Assembly (NCBI RefSeq): GCF_017592395.1
Contig: NZ_JAGFOU010000004.1
Location: 62,001 to 126,000 of the forward strand
DNA from: Actinomyces bowdenii
GTDB lineage: Bacteria; Actinomycetota; Actinomycetes; Actinomycetales; Actinomycetaceae
Reading direction: 5' to 3'
Length of the DNA: 64,000 nt
The notes below the pieces were generated by a model. It did no database searches, was not told where the DNA came from, and was given only the letters and a program-made list of their open reading frames with translations. Below are positions 36,662 through 46,171 of this stretch, piece after piece. Position numbers and translations under genes: made by a program. Positions within the stretch are counted from its first letter, which is position 1. The number at the start of each line of letters is the position of its first letter.

Positions 36662-39097
36662 CTACTCGGTGAGGCGCTTGATGGCCGCGTGCGCGCTTGA
36701 GCCCGGGACCGGGGCGTAGACCACCACGTGGCTGCCGTCCTCGTCCATGTACAGGACCCGGTAGGGCAGCTCGACGACGCCCAGGTGCGGGTGGTTGATG
36801 GTCTCGACGCCCTCATTGGCCAGCCGCTGGGGCGTGGCCTCCGACCACATGCGCCCGAAGTCCCGGCTGGAGGTCATGAGTGAGCCCACGGTGCTGATGA
36901 CCTCGGCGTCGTCGGGGTGCTGCTCGGCCATGAGGCTCAGCTCGCTCATCGCCGATGCGACCACGGCCCGCCAGTCCGGCCAGAACTCCCGCGCCTGGCC
37001 GGCCACCAGGGCGAACTCCAGGAGGTTGACGTGCTGGCCGTGCCCGCCGCCCCACTGCAGGACCGGGGCGTAGAGCAGCGAGCCGCTCCGATTGGCCGCC
37101 AGGAGGCCCAGGGTGCGGCTGCGCAGCAGCGCAGGCGTGTCGAAGGTCTCCAGGAACTGCGCCATGGCGGGCCTGGGCGACTGCGCCCGCTGCTGGGGCA
37201 TCGCCGGCTGCGGGGCCTGCGGGGAGGCCGTGGGGGCCTGGATGCCCTGAGGACCGGTCTGGTCGGGGGCGGCCGGGTAGCCGATGGGCGCGGCCGCGGA
37301 GGCGGCGGGCGCCGCTGCCGGGGATGCAGGGGCCTGGGAGGGCTGGTGCACCCGCGGCTGGGGGCCGGTCATGCCGGGCTCGCGGGCGTGGGCGAAGGCG
37401 GCGGGCGCTGCTGCCGGGGATGCAGGGGCCTGGGAGGGCTGGTGCACCCGCGGCTGGGGGCCGGTCATGCCGGGCTCGCGGGCGTGGGCGAAGGCGGCGC
37501 GCAGCTCATCGGGCGCCCGGCCCTGGGGGTGGAGCGGCCCGATCTGGGCCGACTGGGCTGACTGGGCCGACTGCGCTGAGTGGGCCGAGGGGATGGACCG
37601 GCCGGGCTGGGCCGTCTGGACCGCCTGGGCCCCCTGGCCGAAGCCGGCCGCCGGCGCTGCCGAGGGCACTGGCCCGGGCTGGGGCTGCACCGTCGGGGCC
37701 TGCGGGGACGCGGCGGGCGGGGCCTGCCCGGGCGAGGGCTGTGCGAGTGCGGATGGTGGTAGTGCGGGCTGCGCCGCTGCCGGGCGTGAGGGCTGGGGCG
37801 GCGCGGGCCGGCCGGGGTTCGAGGCGGAGACGGTGGCCGAGGGCCGCAGGCCGGGCCAGCGGTCCGAGTGCTCCCAGACCTCCGGGGCCGCCGGCTGCTC
37901 CTGCGCGGGGGTCACCTGCGGCTGGGATCCGGTGCCCGGCCCCGAGGCAGGAGGCAGGGCCTCCCGGGAGGGGGCGTGGGGCGAGGCAGCCGCAGGGGAG
38001 GCCTGCGGCTCCACGGGGACCAGGGGGGAGGACCACTGGTCGGTGGAGGCCGAGGACGCGGACAGGGGCGCCGCCGAGGGTGCGGACAGCGCAGCGGCCG
38101 ATGAGGCCGACCAGGGCGCCGCCGAGGGCGCGGACAGGGGGCCGGTGGAGAGGGCCGCTGCGGGCGGCGGCTCGGCCGAGCGGGCCGACAGCGGCGCGGT
38201 CAGGGGCGCGGACAGCGGATCGGGGGACTCCGAGGCGGTCCCCGGCTGGGAGGTGGACTGGGATGTGGACAGCGGCGCCGTCAGCGGCTCGGACCAGGAG
38301 CCGGTCTGGGCCGATGCGGGGGAGGAGCCGGGCGGGGATCCCACCGGGGAGAAGGCCGAGGCCGCTGCGGGCTGCTCGGGCGCGGCCCCGGTCAGCGCCG
38401 GCGGTGCCGCCTGGCTCCCCGCCGCCCTGGGCCCGGTCGGCTGGGTCCGGGAGGACGAGGGGAAGGAGAAGGGGGCCTCGGCCTGCGCTGAGGCGCCGGG
38501 CGAGGCGCCTGCCGCGGTGCCGCCGGCGGCGGCGGGGGCCTGGCCGGCCTCCGGGACGATGCCGTAGCCGATCGCCTGCGCGGGCTGCGCCTGCGGCGCG
38601 GGGACCGCCGTCGGCGCAGCCGGCTCGGCGGCCCGGTCCTGCTGCGACGAGGGGGCGGTCGACCAGGCGGCCGGGTCCAGCGGGGCTGTGGGCTGATTGT
38701 CTGCCGGGGGGCCCGAGTCCGGCTCGGCGGGGGCCCGGTGCCGCCCGGCGGACTGGGCGGGTGCGGAGGGATCGTCCTGGCTCACCTCGTAGACATCGCG
38801 CAGCCGGGTCGCCAGCTCCTGGCGGTACTCGCCCTCGAGGTGGAGCGCGCGGGCGATCCGGTCCTCCAGGTCGGCCGGGATCGGGGTCTCCAGCAGGCCG
38901 CGCTCAAGATCGGCGTAGTAGTCCGTGCCGACGCCGAGCACGGCTGCGAGCTCGTCGCGGCGGATACTGGGCACGCGCCGCGGAGAGCTGCTATGGGCCA
39001 GGCCTGCCGCTGCCGGGGAGGTCCCTTTGCGGCAGTCCACAAGAAAACTGTACAAACTGGCCCGTGCTTTGACCTTGTCGTACATGGCGACCACCAT
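36662..39097 (-). CDS. MmyB-type XRE regulator with giant low-complexity linker
   Basis: An 811-aa regulator. Residues about 12-100 form a helix-turn-helix of the MmyB type (RRVPSIRRDELAAVLGVGTD followed by YYADLERG). Residues about 645-811 are the MmyB ligand-binding domain (ETFDTPALLRSRTLGLLAAN, FALVAGQAREFWPDWR). Typical family members are about 270-300 aa. Here about 540 residues of Ala/Pro/Ser/Gln-rich sequence separate the two domains, including a perfect 32-residue tandem duplication and SAQ repeats. ATG 39097 is chosen over ATG 39229; ATG 39085 is also possible. The linker keeps one frame over 1.6 kb, so it is likely translated. Ligand unknown. Confidence 0.8.
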   Translation of the reverse strand: MVVAMYDKVKARASLYSFLVDCRKGTSPAAAGLAHSSSPRRVPSIRRDELAAVLGVGTDYYADLERGLLETPIPADLEDRIARALHLEGEYRQELATRLRDVYEVSQDDPSAPAQSAGRHRAPAEPDSGPPADNQPTAPLDPAAWSTAPSSQQDRAAEPAAPTAVPAPQAQPAQAIGYGIVPEAGQAPAAAGGTAAGASPGASAQAEAPFSFPSSSRTQPTGPRAAGSQAAPPALTGAAPEQPAAASAFSPVGSPPGSSPASAQTGSWSEPLTAPLSTSQSTSQPGTASESPDPLSAPLTAPLSARSAEPPPAAALSTGPLSAPSAAPWSASSAAALSAPSAAPLSASSASTDQWSSPLVPVEPQASPAAASPHAPSREALPPASGPGTGSQPQVTPAQEQPAAPEVWEHSDRWPGLRPSATVSASNPGRPAPPQPSRPAAAQPALPPSALAQPSPGQAPPAASPQAPTVQPQPGPVPSAAPAAGFGQGAQAVQTAQPGRSIPSAHSAQSAQSAQSAQIGPLHPQGRAPDELRAAFAHAREPGMTGPQPRVHQPSQAPASPAAAPAAFAHAREPGMTGPQPRVHQPSQAPASPAAAPAASAAAPIGYPAAPDQTGPQGIQAPTASPQAPQPAMPQQRAQSPRPAMAQFLETFDTPALLRSRTLGLLAANRSGSLLYAPVLQWGGGHGQHVNLLEFALVAGQAREFWPDWRAVVASAMSELSLMAEQHPDDAEVISTVGSLMTSSRDFGRMWSEATPQRLANEGVETINHPHLGVVELPYRVLYMDEDGSHVVVYAPVPGSSAHAAIKRLTE
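37301..37492. repeat. 96-bp tandem duplication inside the MmyB-type gene
   Basis: Two consecutive 96-bp units (37301-37396 and 37397-37492) are identical apart from one base I can see. They encode two copies of a 32-residue block containing FAHAREPGMTGPQPRVHQPS. The length is a multiple of three and keeps the frame. Confidence 0.9.
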
Positions 39098-39698
39098 AAG
39101 TGGTCCCGGGCCCTGGAGGGTAGGTTTCGGCCCCTGGCGTGCACGCCTCACCTGAGGCGACGGCGGTTTGGGCCCGCCCGGTGCCCGCGGCGCCACTGTG
39201 ATCGGACTGTGACATCCGTGGGATCGCACAAGAAAACCGCTGAGTCGGTGCCTGGGGGCCCGGCAGGGCGCAGGCGCGGGGGCGTTGAGCGTGACGCTCG
39301 CACCACCACGGAGCAGGACGGGAGTAGGACTTCAGTCCTGGGATGTGCCGGGTGAGAGATGCCTCGGGCGGCCGGTGCGGGCGACGGGCGCGGGCGCCCT
39401 GCGGAGCGCCTCATGCCCGGGCGCGGCGGGCGGTGGCAGAGTCGGGGCGCCGGGTGCGGGATGCCCGGCCTCGCGCGGGGCTCCCCGCGCGAGGCGATGA
39501 GGGCGATCAGCCGGTCGGTGCGGATCGCGGAAGCGGGCGAGTGCGAGGAGGGGCGCGGATGGCGCCAAGGGCGGCTGGACGGCACGGGCTCAGGATGCGG
39601 CGCCGGCTCGTGCGCGCCAGGGCCGGATGGGCCGCCCGCGCGGTGAAGGGCGCTGATCGCCGGGCCCGCGCGGGGCTGACCCCGGCGGGGGGCCTTCG
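39098..39698. other. Intergenic region between MmyB-type and TetR genes
   Basis: 600 bp with no supported gene; the small frames here have random-looking composition. Three short palindromes are visible: GCCTCA-CC-TGAGGC at 39145-39158, GAGCG-TGA-CGCTC near 39287, and AGGACT-TC-AGTCCT at 39326-39339. The last resembles the left edge of both CRISPR leaders. CACAAGAAAAC occurs twice (39035-39060 and 39228-39245 areas). The first palindrome, 48 bp upstream of the MmyB-type start, is a candidate operator. Confidence 0.5.
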
Positions 39699-40313
39699 AT
39701 GAGTCCGCGGGGACGGCGCCCGGCCGGCTCCCCCGATGCGCGCCAGGCCATCCTGGACTCGGCTCGCAGGGCCTTCGCGCGTCAGGGCTATCAGGCCTCG
39801 CTACGAGGCGTGGCGCGGGAGGCGGGCGTGGACCCGGCACTGATCCACCACTACTTCCCGGACCGCGCCGCCCTGTTCGCCCAGGCGGTGATCGCTGATG
39901 AGGCCGGTGTTCCCCTGGATCTCAGTGAGCGGATCGCGGCCGTGGCCGCCCTGCCCCCCGAGCGGATCGGGGAGGGGGTGGTGCGCTCCTTCGTCTCGCT
40001 GTGGGACGAGGTCGGCGGGGACCGCTTCGCTGCGGTGCTGCGCGCGGCCCTGGAGAGCCCGGGGGGCCTGGAGCCCCTGCGCGACTACCTCACCGAGGGC
40101 GTGCTGGCCTCCCTGGCCGGAAGCCTGAGCCCGGACCGCGCCCGCCTGCGGGCCCAGCTCATCTCCAGCCAGATCCTCGGGCTGGGCATGGCCCGATGGG
40201 TGGGGCGGATGGACCAGGTGGCGGGCCTCGACGTCGAGCAGGCGGTGGCGCTCATCGGCCCCACCATCCAGCGCTACGCCCACGGGGAGCTGCCCGGCGC
40301 TCAGGGCGAGTAG
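39699..40313 (+). CDS. TetR family regulator
   Basis: A 204-aa TetR repressor. The N-terminal helix-turn-helix is standard (RQAILDSARRAFARQGYQAS, VAREAGVDPALIHHYFPDRAALF), followed by an all-helical ligand domain ending in QAVALIGPTIQRYAHGE, similar to TetR_C_17-type members. It is 83 bp upstream of an ABC transporter whose promoter carries a perfect 16-bp palindrome, so it most likely represses that operon. Effector unknown; a drug efflux role would be typical of the arrangement. Confidence 0.92.
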   Translation: MSPRGRRPAGSPDARQAILDSARRAFARQGYQASLRGVAREAGVDPALIHHYFPDRAALFAQAVIADEAGVPLDLSERIAAVAALPPERIGEGVVRSFVSLWDEVGGDRFAAVLRAALESPGGLEPLRDYLTEGVLASLAGSLSPDRARLRAQLISSQILGLGMARWVGRMDQVAGLDVEQAVALIGPTIQRYAHGELPGAQGE

Positions 40314-40361
40314 GGCGCGGGGCGGGCGACGGCCCGGCAGCGCGCGGATCGACCTCCTCCC

Positions 40362-40404
40362 TGGACAGGGAGCGGTGCACCCCTTATATTCATCACATGA
40401 TGAA
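40362..40404 (+). promoter_or_regulatory. Promoter with embedded TetR-type operator, leaderless start
   Basis: -35 TGGACA (40362-40367) and -10 TATATT (40385-40390) with 17 bp between, each one mismatch from consensus. A perfect palindrome TTCATCA-CA-TGATGAA (40389-40404) overlaps the -10 and the start codon. The expected transcription start is at or next to ATG 40397, so the mRNA would be leaderless, in keeping with no ribosome binding site. Confidence 0.75.
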
Positions 40405-41209
40405 AAGCATGGAGGGGGAGAGCCCGGCCGGCTCCGGGGGCGGTGGTGGCCGGGCGGTCGTGGAGGCCCAGCGGCTCAGCGTCAGCCGTGGCGGCCAGGA
40501 GATCCTGCACAGCCTGGATATGAGCATCGAGCCCGGTACGATCACCGGGCTGCTGGGGCCCTCGGGCTGCGGCAAGACCACCCTCATGCGCACGCTGGTC
40601 GGCGTCCAGCACTACTCGGGGCGGGTGCGGGTCCTGGGGCACGCCCCCGGTGCGCGCGCCGCGCGCGGGCGCGTCGGCTATGTCGCCCAGGGCCTGGCGG
40701 TCTACAGGGACCTCACGGCGCGCCAGAACGTCAGGTACTTCGCCGCCCTGGCGGGGGATCGCGCCCGCGGCATCGAGGAGGTCCTCACACTGGTGGGGCT
40801 GGGAGCGATCGCCGACCGCCCCGTGGCCGGCTACTCGGGCGGGCAGGCCGGGCGCGTGAGCCTGGCCTGCGCCCTGGTGGCCAATCCCGACCTGCTGGTC
40901 ATGGATGAGCCCACGGTGGGGCTCGACCCGGTCACCCGGGAGGAGCTGTGGGACTCCTTCCGCGCCATGGCGCAGGCGGGGGCCGCGCTCCTGGTCTCCA
41001 GCCACGTCATGGATGAGGCGTTCCGCTGCGACCGGGTGCTCCTCATGCGCCAGGGGCGCATCCTGGCCACCACCACGGCCGATGACCTCCTGGCCAGCAC
41101 CGGCCAGGAGACCCTTGACGCCGCCTTCCTCTGCGTCATCCAGCGCGGCGACTCGCCGGACGGCAGTGCCGAGCGGGAGGCCGAGAAGAAGAAGGAGGGG
41201 GAGCGATGA
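40397..41209 (+). CDS. ABC transporter ATP-binding protein (TetR-linked)
   Basis: A 270-aa ATPase. Walker A GPSGCGKTT, Q-loop YVAQGLAVYRDLT, signature YSGGQAGRVSLA (a divergent LSGGQ), Walker B LLVMDEPTVGLD, switch SSHVMDEA. C-terminal tail is rich in Lys/Glu. ATG 40397 or 40400; both are in the operator. It overlaps the permease by 4 bp. A DRR-type multidrug exporter with the TetR gene upstream is the likeliest reading. Confidence 0.9.
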   Translation: MMKSMEGESPAGSGGGGGRAVVEAQRLSVSRGGQEILHSLDMSIEPGTITGLLGPSGCGKTTLMRTLVGVQHYSGRVRVLGHAPGARAARGRVGYVAQGLAVYRDLTARQNVRYFAALAGDRARGIEEVLTLVGLGAIADRPVAGYSGGQAGRVSLACALVANPDLLVMDEPTVGLDPVTREELWDSFRAMAQAGAALLVSSHVMDEAFRCDRVLLMRQGRILATTTADDLLASTGQETLDAAFLCVIQRGDSPDGSAEREAEKKKEGER

Positions 41210-41952
41210 GCCTGCGCAGCTACCTGGCCACCACCCGCCGCATCCTGGCCCAGCTGCGGGCCGACCGCCGCACGGTGGGCCTCATCGCATTGGTTCCCGC
41301 CCTGCTGCTGACGCTGCTGTACTTCGTCTACCGCGACTACCCGGGAGCGGACCTGCTGTTCAACCGGATCGCGGTCTCGATGATGGCGATCCTGCCGATG
41401 GTGGTGATGTTCCTGGTCGCCAGCGTGGCCATGCTGCGCGAGCGCACGGGCGGCACCCTGGAGCGGCTGTGGACCACCCCCGCGCACCGCACCGACCTGC
41501 TCTTCGGCTACGCCACCGCCTTCGCCCTGACGGCGGTGGCCCAGTCCCTCATCCTGTGCGCCGTGGCGGCCTGGGGGCTGGATGTCCGCATCGAGGCCGC
41601 CTGGGGCTGGGTGGTGCTCGCCTCCCTCGTCAACGCCCTGGTGGGCGTGGCCCTGGGGCTGGTGGTCTCGGCCTTCGCCCGCACGGAGTTCCAGGCGGTG
41701 CAGTTCATGCCGGTGGTCATCTCGCCCCAGCTGTTCCTGTGCGGGCTGCTGGTGCCGCGCGAGCAGCTGCCCCGGGCCCTGGAGGTGGTCAGCGACGTGC
41801 TGCCCATGAGCTGGTCGCTGGACGCCATCGGCGAGCTGACCGCCCACGCCGAGGTCACCGGGGACTACCTGCGGAACATGGCGTTCCTGGTGTGCCTCTG
41901 CCTGGTGGTGCTGGCCCTGGCCGCCATGACGACCCCGCGCCGGACCCGCTGA
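41206..41952 (+). CDS. ABC-2 type permease (TetR-linked)
   Basis: A 248-aa membrane protein with six membrane segments and the ABC-2 pattern (MLRERTGGTLERLWTTPAHR, the amphipathic coupling region, and FARTEFQAVQFMPVVISPQLFLCG). It partners the overlapping ATPase (ATGA) to make a DrrB-like exporter. Substrate unknown. Confidence 0.88.
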   Translation: MSLRSYLATTRRILAQLRADRRTVGLIALVPALLLTLLYFVYRDYPGADLLFNRIAVSMMAILPMVVMFLVASVAMLRERTGGTLERLWTTPAHRTDLLFGYATAFALTAVAQSLILCAVAAWGLDVRIEAAWGWVVLASLVNALVGVALGLVVSAFARTEFQAVQFMPVVISPQLFLCGLLVPREQLPRALEVVSDVLPMSWSLDAIGELTAHAEVTGDYLRNMAFLVCLCLVVLALAAMTTPRRTR

Positions 41953-42053
41953 GGCCGTCCTGCTCTCCAGCCCTGCCGCGACCGGCACTGCCGCTCAGCC
42001 CCGCCGTGCGGCTGACGGCGCCGTCGGCCGCACAGCGGGCTTAGGGTGTCCTT

Positions 42054-42926
42054 ATGTGGATGCTCTTCGCCTGCGGCGCGGCCTTCTTCGCCGGGGTGAC
42101 GGCGGTGCTGGCCAAGGTCGGGATCCGGCACACGGACTCCACGGTGGCCACGGCGCTGCGCACCCCGGTGGTGCTGGCGGGGGCCTGGGCGATGGTGCTG
42201 CTGGTGGGCTCGCAGCGCTCCCTGGCGCAGGCCGATGCGCGCAGCCTGGTGCTGCTGGTGCTCTCGGGCCTGGCCACGGGCGCCTCCTGGCTGTGCTACT
42301 TCCGGGCGCTCCAGCTGGGAGAGGTCTCCAAGGTGGTGCCGATCGACAAGATGAGCACCGTGATGACCGTGCTGCTCGCGGTGGTGGTCCTGGGGGAGGG
42401 GCTGAGCCCGGCCGGTGGTGCGGGCGTGGTGCTCATGACGGCCGGCACCCTGCTCATGCTGGAGCGCGAGGACCTGCGGGCCCTGCCCCGGGCGCTGCGC
42501 GGCGGCGGGGGCTGGCTGGTCCACGCCCTGGGGTCGGCGGTCTTCGCGGCGCTGACGGCGGTGCTGGGCAAGGCCGGCATCGTGGGGGTGGAGTCGAACC
42601 TGGGAACAGCGGTGCGCACCGCGGTGGTGCTGGTGATGGCCTGGGTGCTGGTCCTGGTCTCGGGCAAGTGGGGGGAGGTCAGGCGGGTGCCGCGCGGCGA
42701 GCTGGGCTGGGTGCTGGCCTCGGGGGCGGCCACGGCGGCCTCCTGGCTGTGCTTCTACCGCGCCCTGCAGGATGGCCCGGCGAGCGTCGTGGTGCCGATC
42801 GACCGAATGAGCGTGCTGGTGACGGTCGCCTTCTCCGCCCTCGTGCTGGGCGAGCCCACGGGCCGGCGCTACCTGGCGGGCCTGGGGCTCCTCGTGGCCG
42901 GGACCCTGGCCCTGGTGGCCGCTTGA
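42054..42926 (+). CDS. EamA family permease
   Basis: A 290-aa, ten-segment drug/metabolite transporter built of two homologous EamA halves. Each half has the same hallmark: ATGASWLCYFRALQLGEVSKV with VPIDKMSTVMTV in the first, and ATAASWLCFYRALQDGPASV with VPIDRMSVLVTV in the second. The near-repeat shows the internal duplication. Substrate unknown. Monocistronic; the region downstream is an unusual repeat element. Confidence 0.88.
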   Translation: MWMLFACGAAFFAGVTAVLAKVGIRHTDSTVATALRTPVVLAGAWAMVLLVGSQRSLAQADARSLVLLVLSGLATGASWLCYFRALQLGEVSKVVPIDKMSTVMTVLLAVVVLGEGLSPAGGAGVVLMTAGTLLMLEREDLRALPRALRGGGGWLVHALGSAVFAALTAVLGKAGIVGVESNLGTAVRTAVVLVMAWVLVLVSGKWGEVRRVPRGELGWVLASGAATAASWLCFYRALQDGPASVVVPIDRMSVLVTVAFSALVLGEPTGRRYLAGLGLLVAGTLALVAA

Positions 42927-42938
42927 CCCCCGCCCCCG

Positions 42939-43126
42939 TTGCACATCTTCAACGCCGGCCCTGACCACATCATGCGGAAAAGTCGCAGTCTGCGGCCCCT
43001 GGGGCCCCTGAAGATGTGCAACCCGGCTCACGGTGCACATCTTCAGGGGCCCCGCGGGGAGGCACCGGATCCCGTATCCGCGGAATCGCGCCATTGAGCC
43101 GATCGGTTGATGGCTGAAGATGTGCA
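42939..43126. repeat. Element with four copies of TGCACATCTTCA
   Basis: The 12-mer TGCACATCTTCA occurs at 42940-42951 (plus), 43009-43020 (minus), 43034-43045 (plus) and 43115-43126 (minus). The middle pair forms part of a perfect 20-bp inverted repeat (43001-43020 with 43034-43053, loop of 13). The hairpin could terminate EamA transcription; the outer copies can pair with each other or with the middle ones. It ends 36 bp before phoH. Confidence 0.85.
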
Positions 43127-43161
43127 GCAGGAGCGCGGCGCGGACCGTTAGGATCAGCCCG

Positions 43162-44369
<1,208 letters not shown>

Positions 44370-44373
<4 letters not shown>

Positions 44374-44828
44374 CCACCGAGGTCAACAACGAGACATCCG
44401 TGCACATCGACGCCGCAGAGTTCACGGCCCTGGCCGACCACGTGCTGCGCGCCATGCACGTCAACCCCGCCGCCGAGCTGAGCATCCTGTTCATCGACCC
44501 CGAGCCCATGGCCGAGCTCCACGAGCGCTGGCTGGACCTGCCCGGCCCCACCGACGTCATGAGCTTCCCCATGGACGAGCTGCGCCCCGGCACCCCCGGG
44601 GCCCAGACCCCCGCCGGCACCCTGGGCGACATCGTGCTGTGCCCCCAGGTGGCCGCCGAGCAGGCCCTCAAGGCGGGCCACTCCGCCGTGGAGGAGATGC
44701 TCCTGCTGACCACCCACGGCATCCTCCACCTCCTGGGCTTCGACCACGCCGAGCCCCAGGAGCGCAAGGAGATGTTCGACCTCCAGCGCAAGCTGCTCCT
44801 GACCTTCCTGGCGGAGCGGCGCGCGTGA
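44370..44828 (+). CDS. ybeY: Endoribonuclease YbeY
   Basis: Metal-dependent endoribonuclease for 16S rRNA 3' maturation and rRNA quality control; 152 aa. The zinc-binding motif HGILHLLGFDH is complete and TDVMSFPMDE is present. Overlaps phoH (ATGA) and the CNNM gene (GTGA), so a translationally coupled phoH-ybeY-CNNM-era operon is visible. Confidence 0.97.
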
Positions 44829-46171
44829 GCGGCATCCCCGTCGCGCCCCTCATCTCCTGCGCCGTCGTCGTCCTGGGCCTGGGGGCTCTGCTGTCCGCGG
44901 GGGAGGCCGCCCTGGGCCGATTCACCCGGGCCGCCGCCGAGGACCTGGTGGAGGAGGGGCGCCGCGGGGCCCAGCGCGTGCGGGCCCTGGCCCGGCGCCG
45001 GGGCCCGGTCCTGGCCGCCGTCGCGGTGGCGCGCATCGCCGTGGACATGCTGGCCGCCGTCCTGACCACCCTGGCCGTCTCCGGGCTGGTGCACCGCTGG
45101 TGGCTGGTCCTGGCCGCGGCCCTGGTCATCAACATCCTCCTGCTGGGCCTGGTGGTGGGGCTGTCGCCGCGCACCTACGGCCAGCGCCACCCCGCCGCCA
45201 CCCTGCTGGCCCTGGGGCCGCTGCTGGGCTGGGTCGATGCGGCCGCCAGGCCCTGGCAGTGGCTGGCCTCCCGCCGCGCCCGCGCCACCGCCCCCACCGA
45301 CGCCGAGGCCCGCGAGGCCGTCCAGCAGGACCTGCGCGAGATCATCGACGAGGTCGGCGAGCCCGAGACCATCGAGGACGAGGACCGCCAGATGCTGCGC
45401 AGCGTCGTCGAGCTGGGCCAGACCCTCGTGCGCGAGGTCATGGTCCCGCGCACCGACATGGTCACCATCGAGGCCCTCAAGCCGGCCTCGGCGGCCATGC
45501 GCCTGTTCGTGCGCTCGGGCTACTCTCGCGTGCCGGTCATCGGCGAGGACGCCGACGATGTGCGCGGCCTGCTCTACCTCAAGGACGTCCTGCGGCGCCT
45601 GGCCGCCCACCCCGAGCATGAGGACCTGCCGGTCTCGGCCTTCGTGCGCGAGGCCGAGTACGTGCCCGAGACCAAGCCCGCCGACGACCTGCTGCGCGAG
45701 ATGCAGACCGGCCGCTTCCACATGGCCCTGGCCGTCGACGAGTACGGGGGCACCGCCGGGCTGGTGACCATGGAGGACCTCCTGGAGGAGGTCGTGGGCG
45801 AGCTCACCGACGAGCACGACCCCGAGCTGCCCGAGCCCGAGCTGATCGGTCCCGGGGTCTACCGCGTGCCCGCGCGCCTGGGCCTGGATGAGCTCGGTGC
45901 CCTGTTCGGCCTGGAGATCGAGGATGACGACGTCGAGACCGCCGGAGGCCTGCTGACCAAGGCCATCGGCCGCGTCCCCCTGCCCGGGGCCACCGGGGAC
46001 ATCCAGGGGCTGCGGCTGACGGCCGGGGAGGTGGCCGGGCGGCGCCGCCAGGTGGCCGCCCTGCAGGCCCGCCTCACCCCCGACGCCGATGCCGCCGGTC
46101 CCTCCCCGGGCCTGGCCCAGGACCCCGCCCCAGACCCCGCCCACGACAAGGACACCGACACCGATGACTAG
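44825..46171 (+). CDS. CNNM/CorC-type hemolysin-family protein
   Basis: A 448-aa membrane protein: DUF21/CNNM membrane domain (about 4-140), a CBS pair (about 195-320, [16 protein letters not shown] and [20 protein letters not shown]), and a CorC/HlyC C-terminal domain (about 335-420). Homologues act in Mg/Co transport or resistance. The C-terminus is acidic. It starts with GTG inside the ybeY stop. Usual actinobacterial neighbour of ybeY and era. Confidence 0.93.
   Translation: MSGIPVAPLISCAVVVLGLGALLSAGEAALGRFTRAAAEDLVEEGRRGAQRVRALARRRGPVLAAVAVARIAVDMLAAVLTTLAVSGLVHRWWLVLAAALVINILLLGLVVGLSPRTYGQRHPAATLLALGPLLGWVDAAARPWQWLASRRARATAPTDAEAREAVQQDLREIIDEVGEPETIEDEDRQMLRSVVELGQTLVREVMVPRTDMVTIEALKPASAAMRLFVRSGYSRVPVIGEDADDVRGLLYLKDVLRRLAAHPEHEDLPVSAFVREAEYVPETKPADDLLREMQTGRFHMALAVDEYGGTAGLVTMEDLLEEVVGELTDEHDPELPEPELIGPGVYRVPARLGLDELGALFGLEIEDDDVETAGGLLTKAIGRVPLPGATGDIQGLRLTAGEVAGRRRQVAALQARLTPDADAAGPSPGLAQDPAPDPAHDKDTDTDD

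Noticed and set aside
39343-39702. Small plus-strand frames between the MmyB-type and TetR genes
   Set aside because: Arg/Gly/Ala-rich random-looking sequence, no ribosome binding site and no family motif.
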